Positions 1 to 7,334 of a stretch of DNA of 64,000 nucleotides are shown piece by piece (position 1 is the stretch's first letter; each line of letters begins with the position of its first letter). A program made the position numbers and the translations under genes. Below the pieces are notes generated by a model. The model was given only the letters and a program-made list of their open reading frames with translations. It was not told the origin of the DNA and made no database searches. The DNA is from Desulfosarcina ovata subsp. ovata. GTDB lineage: Bacteria > Desulfobacterota > Desulfobacteria > Desulfobacterales > Desulfosarcinaceae. The stretch covers positions 5,138,652-5,202,651 of the forward strand of contig NZ_AP021879.1 in NCBI RefSeq assembly GCF_009689005.1, in the 5' to 3' direction.

Positions 1-1024
1 GGAAGCGGAAACCGGTCATGCTGCGTACCATCACCCCGCGGGTCATCAGCCGGCGATAGGCCAGGCTGTCGCTCATGGGCAGCCGCAGCATGATAAAGTT
101 TCCCTCGCCGGCCACATGGGGCAGCCCCAACCGCTGGAATTCACGGGTCAGCATCGTCTTGGTTTCGCGCACCAGGGCCCGGGTGGCCCGCACGTGCGCT
201 TCGTCATCCAGCGCCCGCAAGGCCGCTTCCTGGGCCAGGCCATTGACCGAGTAAACCACGCAGGTCCGCCGGATGATATCCACTACCGCCGGCGCGCCGG
301 CCAGATAGCCGATACGCAGCCCGGCCAGGCCGTACATCTTTGAAAACGTCCGGAAGACCACCAGGTTGGGGTATTCCTCGATCAGCCGCAGCCCGTCGGG
401 AAAGTCCTCCTTTTCCACGAACTCGCAATAGGCCTCGTCAACCACAACGATCTGCCGGCCGGCCACGTCGTCCAGGAATTTCCGCAGCCGCGCCTCGGAC
501 CAGTAGGTTCCGGTGGGGTTATTGGGGTTACAGACAAACAGGATCTTGGTCCGCTGGTCAATGGCCGCCAGCATGGCCGCATCGTCGAAAGTAAAATCCG
601 TGAGCGGCACCAAGCGGGCGTCGATGCCGGAAAAGGCGGCGACCCATTCATAGACCGCAAAGGTTTTGTCGGCGGTGACGATATTGTCCCCCTCCTGGCA
701 GAAGGCTTTGATGACGAACCCGATCACCTCGTTGGCGCCGTTGCCCACGAGGAATTGATCCGGGTGCAGGCCGAAACCGTCGGCCAGTCGGTGCCGCAGG
801 TGGTAGGCGTCCCCGCTGGGGTAGATGGCCGCCCGGGGGGAGGGAAAGCCGTCGATGATCGTGCGTGCCGCCGACGGGGGGCCCAGGGGATTTTCGTTGT
901 TGTTGAGGCGGAAAAGACGGGTGCAGCCCGCCATTTTCATCAGCACGTCGTCGGGTTTGCTGGGGATGTAAGCCTCGAAATGCCGCACATGCTCGGGCAC
1001 CAAGTGATCGATGGTGGGGGTCAT
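1..1024 (-). CDS. hisC: Histidinol-phosphate aminotransferase, 3' end beyond window
   Basis: PLP-dependent fold-type I aminotransferase that converts imidazole-acetol phosphate and glutamate to histidinol phosphate in histidine synthesis. About 341 codons are visible and the frame runs off the left edge. Typical HisC blocks are readable: LNNNENPLGPP near residue 40, the CNPNNPTGTY block near 165, VVDEAYCEF near 195, and FRTFSKMYGLAGLRIGY near 228-244 with the PLP-binding lysine after TFS. The ATG overlaps the TGA of the upstream ATPase gene (ATGA at 1021-1024), so the two are probably translationally coupled. Other HisC-like aminotransferases (for example CobD) are possible but the N-terminal pattern favours HisC. 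Confidence 0.9.
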   Translation of the reverse strand, partial: MTPTIDHLVPEHVRHFEAYIPSKPDDVLMKMAGCTRLFRLNNNENPLGPPSAARTIIDGFPSPRAAIYPSGDAYHLRHRLADGFGLHPDQFLVGNGANEVIGFVIKAFCQEGDNIVTADKTFAVYEWVAAFSGIDARLVPLTDFTFDDAAMLAAIDQRTKILFVCNPNNPTGTYWSEARLRKFLDDVAGRQIVVVDEAYCEFVEKEDFPDGLRLIEEYPNLVVFRTFSKMYGLAGLRIGYLAGAPAVVDIIRRTCVVYSVNGLAQEAALRALDDEAHVRATRALVRETKTMLTREFQRLGLPHVAGEGNFIMLRLPMSDSLAYRRLMTRGVMVRSMTGFRF

Positions 1025-2343
1025 TGATCGCATCTCCGCTGGAAGATCACGCGGTCCGCGGCTCCGGCGTAGGGCAGGAGCAGCCGCGGCCGGAATCCGA
1101 GCTGCAGCAGGCCGGGGGTGAACTGGGCGTGCCAGGCAACCCCCAGGTCCATTTCAAAGCGGATGTCGGCCATGCCTTCCCTGTCCAGGAGCGCCACGTG
1201 GGCGGCAAGGTTTTCCGAACCGTCCCGGCCGGGCCAGATCGGCCTCAGGGTGGAACGGCCCAGGTGCCGGTCTGTCTCCACGCTGAGCACGGAGAAGGCC
1301 GAGTCGGTTTCCCCCTCGGCAACCACCGGCTGAATCTCCCGGGGAAAGACCAGGCGGCGGTATTCATCCCGCAGAAACGCTTCCAGGTCGGGGTGGGACC
1401 ACACCACGCAGCCCGTGTCCTCGTGCATCAGGCGGAAGACGGCCGTCAGCGGGAGTGCTGCGCCATCCGATGCGGGGATGTCGAGGCTGCCCAGCATCTC
1501 GAAGTAGCCGTCGGGAAGCTGGAACGTGGGCATCCGGTTGATCAGCACCAGGGCCGGCGACCGGGCGATGTCCGCGATGCAGGCCTCTACCAGAGAAATG
1601 GCCATGTCGGAATTGCTCGGGTCGCCAAACAGGTAGGGCCCGAAACACGCCACGGTTCGGGTGCCCTCCCAACGCCATGCCATGCCACCGCCGATCTCGC
1701 CGCCCGGACCGACGAGCAGGCGGAGCCGATAGTCTCCGGCGTCGGCCATATCAACCATCTTCCCCGGGTAACGGAAATCCATCGGGAAAAGGGTCTGTGG
1801 GTAACACTGGTTTACCAGGCGAACGAACCATTTGATCTGCGCCGCGTCGGGCACTTCGAGGCGGACGTTGGCCAGGGCGTCGGGAATCTTCAATGGTGTA
1901 CCCGTGTCGATGCCGGGGTATGGCCGGTCCTTGACCAGGGAGAGGCGCAGGCGGCCGCCGGCCGGGCGGGAGACGCGAAAGCGGTCGGCCAGGCGCGATG
2001 CGATCAGAAGCCCCATCTGGTCGAGCCCGATCTCGTCATCCGTGTCGATGGTGGTGGTCATGTTAAAGGCCCGCAGCTGCAAGTCGCCGATCGGCAGGGA
2101 GATGTCCGTCTCGACAAAATGGCTGCCGGACCGGCAATCGATGGTCACATCCTGGCCTTGGCTGCCGTCGATGCGGGTGATGTAGGCGACGGTCTCCTCG
2201 GCGGCCAGGGCGAGTTCCTCGGCTGCATCGACGGAAAGCCCGAACCCCCTGGCGGCCTGCCCCACGAAGGTGGCTGCCAAGGGAAGGAAGTTCTCATCCA
2301 CGGGCATGTTCAGGGAAACCGGTTTCAGCTTTTTTTTTGACAT
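1021..2343 (-). CDS. Anti-sigma-factor-type HATPase with uncharacterised C-terminal domain
   Basis: Protein of 440 residues. The first ~140 resemble the RsbW/SpoIIAB-type HATPase fold: an acidic helix (ELALAAEETVAYI, residues 43-55), then DEIGLDQMGLLIASRLAD (about 102-119) and a GGRLRLSL strand. The remaining ~290 residues have no family I can name; parts look GNAT-like in hydrophobic pattern, which is a guess. RsbW-type proteins phosphorylate or bind anti-anti-sigma partners, but no partner gene is visible. The stop codon overlaps the hisC start, which is an odd pairing for a regulatory ATPase. Confidence 0.65.
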   Translation of the reverse strand: MSKKKLKPVSLNMPVDENFLPLAATFVGQAARGFGLSVDAAEELALAAEETVAYITRIDGSQGQDVTIDCRSGSHFVETDISLPIGDLQLRAFNMTTTIDTDDEIGLDQMGLLIASRLADRFRVSRPAGGRLRLSLVKDRPYPGIDTGTPLKIPDALANVRLEVPDAAQIKWFVRLVNQCYPQTLFPMDFRYPGKMVDMADAGDYRLRLLVGPGGEIGGGMAWRWEGTRTVACFGPYLFGDPSNSDMAISLVEACIADIARSPALVLINRMPTFQLPDGYFEMLGSLDIPASDGAALPLTAVFRLMHEDTGCVVWSHPDLEAFLRDEYRRLVFPREIQPVVAEGETDSAFSVLSVETDRHLGRSTLRPIWPGRDGSENLAAHVALLDREGMADIRFEMDLGVAWHAQFTPGLLQLGFRPRLLLPYAGAADRVIFQRRCDQ

Positions 2344-2440
2344 GGATACCCCCCCAAAGGGGAAGTATCGGCCGATTGCTGGATAGGTTTAGGCGTTTTT
2401 CAAAAGGCCGCTGTCGGGGATGGATGGAAACCGGAAGTTC

Positions 2441-3874
2441 TCACCCCTTGATGACAACGATCGGCCGCAGCCGGGCCACCTTTTTCGAAATACCGGCCCC
2501 GTGGACGCTCTCCACCACCTGGTCGATGTCCTTGTAAGCGTCGGGCATCTCCTCAGCCAGGGTGCTGCGGCCGGTCCATTTGACCAGGATGCCCTTGTCG
2601 GCCAGTTCGCGGTGGATGGCGCGTCCTTTGCTTTTTTTCTTTGCGGCTTTGCGGCTCAGCACACGGCCGGCGCCGTGGCAGGTGGAACCGAAGGTTTCGT
2701 CCATGGCCTTTTGAGTGCCGACGAGAACGTAAGAGGCGGTGCCCATGTCGCCGGGAATCAGGATCGGCTGTCCCACGTGCCGGTAGGCCTCGCAGATTGC
2801 CGGATGGCCAGGGGCGAAGGCGCGTGTGGCCCCCTTGCGGTGTACACAGACGGTTTTGGGTTTGCCGTCCACGGTGTGGGTTTCGCGTTTGGCGATGTTG
2901 TGGCAGATGTCGTAGACTTGATGCATGGCCAGCTCCCGTGGGCCGATGCCCAATACCTGCTGGAAGGTTTCCCGGGCGCGGTGCAGCAGGATTTGGCGGT
3001 TGGCCCAGGCGTAGTTCGCCGCGCAGGCCATGGCGGAAAAATAGCGCTCGCCCGCAGCGGAGCGGATCATGGCGCAGGCCAGCTGGCGATCGGGAAGCGC
3101 GATACCCAGGGTTTTGACGTGTTTGTTCATGAAGGCCAGCGAGTCGTCACAGATTTGATAGCCCAGGCCGCGTGATCCCGAATGCAGCAGCACGGTGACT
3201 TGGTTCTCGGACAGGCCGAAGGCCGTTGCTGTGGCCTCATCGAAGATTTCGTCCACCACCCCCACTTCGAGAAAGTGGTTCCCTGAGCCCAGCGTCCCCA
3301 ATTGTTTGGTGCCACGCTCCAGGGCGCGCGAGCTGACCACGGATGGATCGGCCACGTCCATGCAGCCGCCATCCTCGGTGCATTCCACATCCGACGGGTC
3401 TCCCATGCCCTGGCGCACGGCCCAGCGGCCGCCTTCCCGCAGGACCTTCATTTCCTCTTTTAACGAGAGTTTTAGTGACCCGGTGGAACCCACACCCGTG
3501 GGAATGTTTTCGAACAGGGCCTGGACCAGGCGGCCGGTGACGGGACGGATTTCCTTCTCCTCGAGGCCGGTGGCGGCCAGGCGAACACCGCAGTTGATGT
3601 CGTAGCCCACGCCGCCCGGCGAAATCACCCCGTCATTCCAGTCGAAAGCCGCCACCCCGCCGATGGGAAAGCCGTAGCCCCAGTGCATGTCGGGCATGGC
3701 CATGGATGCGGTGAGGATGCCGGGCAGGGTGGCCACATTGGCGACCTGTTTGAGGGCCTCCTCTTCGGCCAATTGAGTGGCCATGCGATGGTTCATGAAG
3801 ATGCGGCCGGGCACTCGCATGTTGCCGGTGCGCGGGATTTCATAACAGTATGGGGAAATTTGTCTAAGTTCCAT
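2441..3874 (-). CDS. rtcB: RNA-splicing ligase RtcB
   Basis: GTP- and Mn-dependent RNA ligase joining 2',3'-cyclic-phosphate or 3'-phosphate ends to 5'-OH ends in tRNA splicing or RNA repair. 477 residues, the normal family length. Signature blocks: PDMHWGYGFPIGG near residue 62, SPGGVGYDINCGVRL near 85-99 with the metal-binding cysteine, LGSGNHFLEVG, LLHSGSRGLGYQI, and STCHGAGRVLSRKAAKK in the C-terminal part, carrying the histidine that is guanylylated in known RtcB proteins. The gene stands alone. Its activator archease is encoded about 10 kb away at 13.9-14.3 kb. Looks intact. Confidence 0.96.
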   Translation of the reverse strand: MELRQISPYCYEIPRTGNMRVPGRIFMNHRMATQLAEEEALKQVANVATLPGILTASMAMPDMHWGYGFPIGGVAAFDWNDGVISPGGVGYDINCGVRLAATGLEEKEIRPVTGRLVQALFENIPTGVGSTGSLKLSLKEEMKVLREGGRWAVRQGMGDPSDVECTEDGGCMDVADPSVVSSRALERGTKQLGTLGSGNHFLEVGVVDEIFDEATATAFGLSENQVTVLLHSGSRGLGYQICDDSLAFMNKHVKTLGIALPDRQLACAMIRSAAGERYFSAMACAANYAWANRQILLHRARETFQQVLGIGPRELAMHQVYDICHNIAKRETHTVDGKPKTVCVHRKGATRAFAPGHPAICEAYRHVGQPILIPGDMGTASYVLVGTQKAMDETFGSTCHGAGRVLSRKAAKKKSKGRAIHRELADKGILVKWTGRSTLAEEMPDAYKDIDQVVESVHGAGISKKVARLRPIVVIKG

Positions 3875-3950
3875 GCCGGTTACCCCTGGTCGTGCAAGTG
3901 TTGGGGTTACACCATATCATGTGCAGCGGTGGTGGCCGGCCGCTTGTCAA

Positions 3951-4208
3951 TCAGCCGGCAAAATACTTTTTAATCTGCTTATAGCTCTGATCGACATTGC
4001 TTCTGAAATTATCGCAGGCATCTTTAAAGGATTGATCCCAAAGTTCAATGGCCTTAAGGCTTTCAGCCGGTATCCAATCGGCCTGATCGATGGCAGAGTT
4101 GGCAATACGTTCGATCTGACCCTGGAGCAATGTCAACGCCTGGAAAAAATTGTAAAACACAACTTGGTTAAAGTCGACCATATGTTTAAACATTTGTTTT
4201 TGATCCAT
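3951..4208 (-). CDS. Small phasin-like helical protein
   Basis: Protein of 85 residues, almost entirely amphipathic helix (MDQKQMFKHMVDFNQVVFYN at the start, YKQIKKYFAG at the end). The pattern resembles phasin and poly(R)-hydroxyalkanoic-acid-synthase-subunit-like proteins that coat PHA granules. The start at 4208 is chosen because an AGGA sits upstream and because a longer frame to 4382 would overlap the neighbour. It lies 28 bp downstream of a paralogous gene and shares the pattern F-N-Q near the N terminus and VxFxNxFQA, so the pair probably arose by duplication. No PHA synthase gene is in the window. Confidence 0.6.
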   Translation of the reverse strand: MDQKQMFKHMVDFNQVVFYNFFQALTLLQGQIERIANSAIDQADWIPAESLKAIELWDQSFKDACDNFRSNVDQSYKQIKKYFAG

Positions 4209-4236
4209 GGTTCTTTTTTCCTGGGTTGCTAATGGG

Positions 4237-4560
4237 TTATTTGACGGGCTCTTTTTCTTTGGCGGCCGGCTTTGGGGCCTTGGCAGGCACGGCTTTTGTC
4301 TCTTGAACAAGATGCTTTTCCAGGCCGGAAAAGCCACTTTCCACATAGGAATGAAAGCGCTTGAACTCTTCCTGGCAGGCATTGACCCAACTGTTTATTG
4401 CGTTCCGGGCCTCTTCCGGCATCGGCAGGTCGGTCTGGCTCACCATCGTTTCCATTGCCGAGGCGGCCTGTTCCTGGACGATTGCCACTGCGTTGTACCA
4501 ATTGGTAAAAGCGATTTTCTGGAAATCAACGGCCTGTTTCGCGATTTGGTTGAAATTCAT
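4237..4560 (-). CDS. Phasin-like protein with Ala/Lys/Pro tail
   Basis: Protein of 107 residues starting MNFNQIAKQAVDFQKIAFTN, preceded by AAAGG about 8 bases upstream, which decides this start over the upstream in-frame ATG at 4611. A helical domain of ~85 residues (phasin-like) is followed by a tail rich in Ala, Lys and Pro (KAVPAKAPKPAAKEKEPVK), a tail type seen in PhaF-like and histone-like phasins that contact nucleic acid. First gene of a two-gene operon with the smaller phasin-like gene downstream. The role in PHA granule binding is inferred. Confidence 0.6.
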   Translation of the reverse strand: MNFNQIAKQAVDFQKIAFTNWYNAVAIVQEQAASAMETMVSQTDLPMPEEARNAINSWVNACQEEFKRFHSYVESGFSGLEKHLVQETKAVPAKAPKPAAKEKEPVK

Positions 4561-4593
4561 TTTCAGCGTACCTTTCTTTTGAAGAATTTGACC

Positions 4594-4618
4594 ATTATTA
4601 TCGCATCGCAATAATAAT
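4594..4618 (-). promoter_or_regulatory. Imperfect 25-bp palindrome in the phasin leader
   Basis: The arms ATTATTATCGC and GCAATAATAAT form a near-symmetrical palindrome between the promoter and the first phasin-like gene. The position is right for a repressor operator (PhaR-like repressors bind AT-rich palindromes upstream of phasin genes) or a 5'UTR hairpin. The operator role is inferred. Confidence 0.4.
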
Positions 4619-4640
4619 CAACATGTGGTTTATATTTGGG

Positions 4641-4668
4641 ATAATAAACATATTAGGTAAACTGTCAA
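4641..4668 (-). promoter_or_regulatory. Sigma70-type promoter of the phasin-like operon
   Basis: On the minus strand a consensus -35 TTGACA (4668-4663) and a -10 TATTAT (4646-4641) are separated by 16 bases and point at the phasin-like gene starting at 4560. Confidence 0.6.
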
Positions 4669-4716
4669 TATAAATTTGTGCAATGCATCAATTTGTCAAG
4701 AAAAGCAGTAAGGACC

Positions 4717-5061
4717 ATGCTTTCAGTCACCCGGGACGATCCCTGCGATACCTTCAATCCTGCCTACCCGATGCCAATCGACGTGCTGGTCAAGGGCATG
4801 GATTGATCACGCGGATACGTGCCTCCGGCTTCGGCTGCCGCCTCCCTCGAACAGGCGCGCTCCAGAACCCTGGCGCAACACGTTGCTGAAAAACAATGGG
4901 ACTACGACACCCGCCGCTACTTCAAATCGCTAAATAGCGTCGCTGCTGAAACAGCCGCTACCGACACCGTCGTTTCCGATCCCGTGGTCAGCGCCGAACG
5001 GCAACGATTCCGGAAACTGCTCCAGGAGGCCGAGATCCTCCCTATCAGTCGACGTAGTTAA
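4717..5061 (+). pseudogene. Possible decayed ORF with in-frame TGA
   Basis: An ATG at 4717 with AAGGA just upstream opens a frame that stops at TGA 4804-4806 after 29 codons and then continues in the same frame to 5061, with coding-like composition (for example AEKQWDYDTRRYFKSLN). I do not recognise the family. A tryptophan codon changed to TGA would explain it. The 3' end overlaps the end of the nitroreductase on the other strand. The rest of 4612-5044 holds only the phasin promoter region. Confidence 0.25.
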
Positions 5062-5391
5062 CAGACCCCTTTGGGGTACGCTCGCCAACGGTGAACTTAT
5101 TCTCAGCTGCGGCGTAACCAATGATGACGGCACACTGGAGCTGGTAGCCATCCGGGATGCCTGCCTCTTGCGCCAGAGCACGGTCATTTCCTGCATTCAA
5201 CGCTAAGGTGGGGGAAACAATATAGCAGGAGCCCAGACCCAATTCGGTCGCTTCAAGAATCATGTTCTCCGCAGCGAGCGAGGTATTGACAGCGCTGTAT
5301 GGAGACTCAGTCGGTCCGGAAAGAAGGAGCAGAACCGGTGCGCCATATAGCGGCTGATATCCTGGAAGGGAGACCCTCTGCTGTAAAAATT

Positions 5392-6822
5392 CTGATTATA
5401 ACGGATTTTGGGGAGTTTGATTCCAATAAGCCGAACATACAGTGGCCTATCCCCCGACAAAAACACAACATGTTGATATTATTGAAGATTTGAGTCTAGA
5501 CTTTTTACTAATAATTTTATATAGTTAGAGACACATCCCGCCAAAGGAGGTCTCTAACTATATGGGAATAGCAGATACAAGATCCGCTAACCGAAACAAC
5601 AGAATCATATGTTTGCCCTTTTCTCAAGGCAATTATGAATGCAACATACTCAACCCGGTTGATTTCAGAACTTCCGTAAACAAAAGGATCGAACTGTTTC
5701 CGGAATTATTCCCGGCTGAAATCGAAAATGGATATCGGATGAAGGATCTTTATTACTCAAAAAAACAATCCATATGGATCCGTCGAATTAAAATATCCGG
5801 TGTTGCTTACACCATTCGTCCTTCATTTGTACTGCCATACCTCGTTGGATTTGTTGACGAAATCGAAGATGCAATGTTTTTTAGAAAGTTCGACATACCA
5901 TTTTGGGCCATAAGTCGTGTTTTCGGAAAAGATCCCATGTATTGGTATCGAATCGAACAATCTATCGGGCGAAACAGCATTGTCGGAACAACTGTCCGAA
6001 ATCCTCAAGATGTTCCCGAACATCTTGCCGCTGATGAAAAGCATACTCGAATTTTAGGTGAAAAAACGTATGTGGCCACGACAGTTGGTGATGGCTGTAT
6101 TCTCGGTGCAGCCGTTGCCAAAGACGCCGGAGAACAAGCGTTAACAGATGCGTATCAAGTGTACAAACAAGAGGCCCAGTGTATAAAGCCGGAATATTCA
6201 CCGGAAACCGTGAATATGGACGGCTGGAAAGCCACCCGAAATGCGTGGCAATTCCTCTTCCCGGCAGTAGTTATCATTTGCTGTTTTCTTCATGTGTTTA
6301 TCAAAATTCGTGACCGTGCCAAAAAGAAATACCGAGATATTTTTGAAAACGCCGCATCAAAGCTATGGGAGTGTTATCGCGCTGAAAGTAAGGCATCGTT
6401 TTCCCAAAGAATAAGAAGGTTGTACGAATGGTGCGAAAAGAATGCTGTGCCATCCGTTATCATAGATCCCATAACGAAGTTACGGAAAAACATTGCCGCC
6501 TATCGTGTTGCCTACGATCATCCTAAAGCACACCGAACCAGTAACATGGTTGACCGGTTGATGCAAAGAATGGATCGCCACCTGTACAGTACCCAATATT
6601 TTCATGGATCGATGGATGCAGCGCAGTTGAGTATTCGAGGATGGACGCTCATCAATAATTTTTCACCATACAATCCTCGAACGGTTAAGTTGCACAATGG
6701 ATTTAAAAGTCCGGCGGAACAGCTAAACCAATTCAGATATCACAACAACTGGTTGCAAAACTTGTACGTTTCGGCTTCTTTGGGTGGGTACCGGAGACCT
6801 CCCCAAAATCCGATATAATCAG
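5392..6822. mobile_element. Complete 1431-bp insertion sequence (MULE/IS256-like) with 8-bp TSD
   Basis: The ends carry inverted repeats of 24 bp matching at 23 positions (core CGGATTTTGGGGAG; outer end CTGATTATA at 5392, complement at 6822). The element is flanked by the perfect direct repeat TAAAAATT at 5384-5391 and 6823-6830. It carries one transposase gene whose stop codon lies inside the right inverted repeat. Family assignment is tentative; an 8-bp duplication fits IS256-type and several other DDE families. It interrupts the nitroreductase gene. Confidence 0.93.
5562..6818 (+). CDS. DDE transposase of the nitroreductase-disrupting IS
   Basis: Transposase of 418 residues. Catalytic-type blocks: LAADEKHTRILGEKTYVATT around residue 153-172 (first acidic residue), VNMDGWKATRNAWQFLFP around 223-240 (second aspartate, with a CFLHVF block after it) and a helical C-terminal region with HRTSNMVDRLMQRMDRHLYS around 325-344. 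The order resembles MULE/IS256-type DDE/DEDE enzymes. A strong SD (AAAGGAGG) precedes the ATG by about 12 bases. The last residues (PPQNPI) are encoded within the right terminal inverted repeat. Intact, so the element may be active. Confidence 0.88.
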   Translation: MGIADTRSANRNNRIICLPFSQGNYECNILNPVDFRTSVNKRIELFPELFPAEIENGYRMKDLYYSKKQSIWIRRIKISGVAYTIRPSFVLPYLVGFVDEIEDAMFFRKFDIPFWAISRVFGKDPMYWYRIEQSIGRNSIVGTTVRNPQDVPEHLAADEKHTRILGEKTYVATTVGDGCILGAAVAKDAGEQALTDAYQVYKQEAQCIKPEYSPETVNMDGWKATRNAWQFLFPAVVIICCFLHVFIKIRDRAKKKYRDIFENAASKLWECYRAESKASFSQRIRRLYEWCEKNAVPSVIIDPITKLRKNIAAYRVAYDHPKAHRTSNMVDRLMQRMDRHLYSTQYFHGSMDAAQLSIRGWTLINNFSPYNPRTVKLHNGFKSPAEQLNQFRYHNNWLQNLYVSASLGGYRRPPQNPI

Positions 6823-7097
6823 TAAAAATTCAACGCCGGAATTGACCATAGCACTATGCGTCAGGTCATTGATCCGTTGTCGTAGCCCGGCATTACGGAT
6901 CACTGAAATCTGAAATGCTCCGGCATTCGGAGCCCATTGACCCGCCTCGACGATTTTTGCCAGATCCTCGGCGAGGACCGGTTTATCCAAGTAGGCTCTT
7001 ACGCTTTTTCTTTTTGTGATTGCTTCTGAAACATTCATTATCGTATATCCTCTAATGCATAAAGCGCCGACGGTTGCAAGCGGGTTGGGCTCTGCCG

Positions 7098-7302
7098 CAG
7101 GGCAATCGCAAGTAAAATCAAAAACCGGCCGTTCCTGAACACGCACCATTCCCGAAAGTGGGAAAATGCCAAATGAAGGATGAAATCGATTTAAAATAGA
7201 TAGAATACCACCATTTGGCATTTTTCATTTGGTCTTTGACATTCATGGACGCTCTAATTTTGGGAAGAAAAGCAACCTGGAAATCTACATGCGGTTGCCC
7301 TG
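7098..7302. repeat. 205-bp MITE with inverted termini and direct-repeat flanks
   Basis: Non-coding element starting CAGGGCAATCGCA (7098) and ending in TGCGGTTGCCCTG (7302), an inverted-terminal pair. It is flanked by the direct repeat GGCTCTGCCG at 7088-7097 and 7303-7312 (13 bases match if terminal bases are shared). The internal sequence, read on the minus strand, matches the element at 57061-57285 over a stretch including GGTGGTATTCTATCTATTT. It encodes no protein, so movement would need a transposase supplied in trans. Confidence 0.85.
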
Positions 7303-7334
7303 GGCTCTGCCGCTGCACTTCTGAGCATTATTTT

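Larger units (their letters stand above)
5045..7038 (-). pseudogene. Nitroreductase interrupted by an IS
   Basis: FMN-dependent nitroreductase-family gene split in two. The N-terminal part (start 7038, MNVSEAITKRKSVRAYLDKP, SD AGAGGA upstream) runs to 6823. The C-terminal part runs from 5391 to 5045 and includes APVLLLLSGPTESPYSAVN and LGLGSCYIVSP. Removing 5392-6830 restores one uninterrupted frame of about 183 residues, with FLQQRVSLPGYQPLYGAPVL across the junction, the usual size for small nitroreductases. Since the excised frame is perfect, insertion is probably recent. The substrate is unknown. Confidence 0.9.

Noticed and set aside
1024..2340. Long plus-strand ORF (438 codons) antisense to the HATPase gene
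   Set aside because: Composition is His/Gly/Pro-rich shadow of a GC-biased gene; no SD or family. The same applies to long antisense frames at 12098-13276, 14543-16192, 16576-17850 and 54193-55647.
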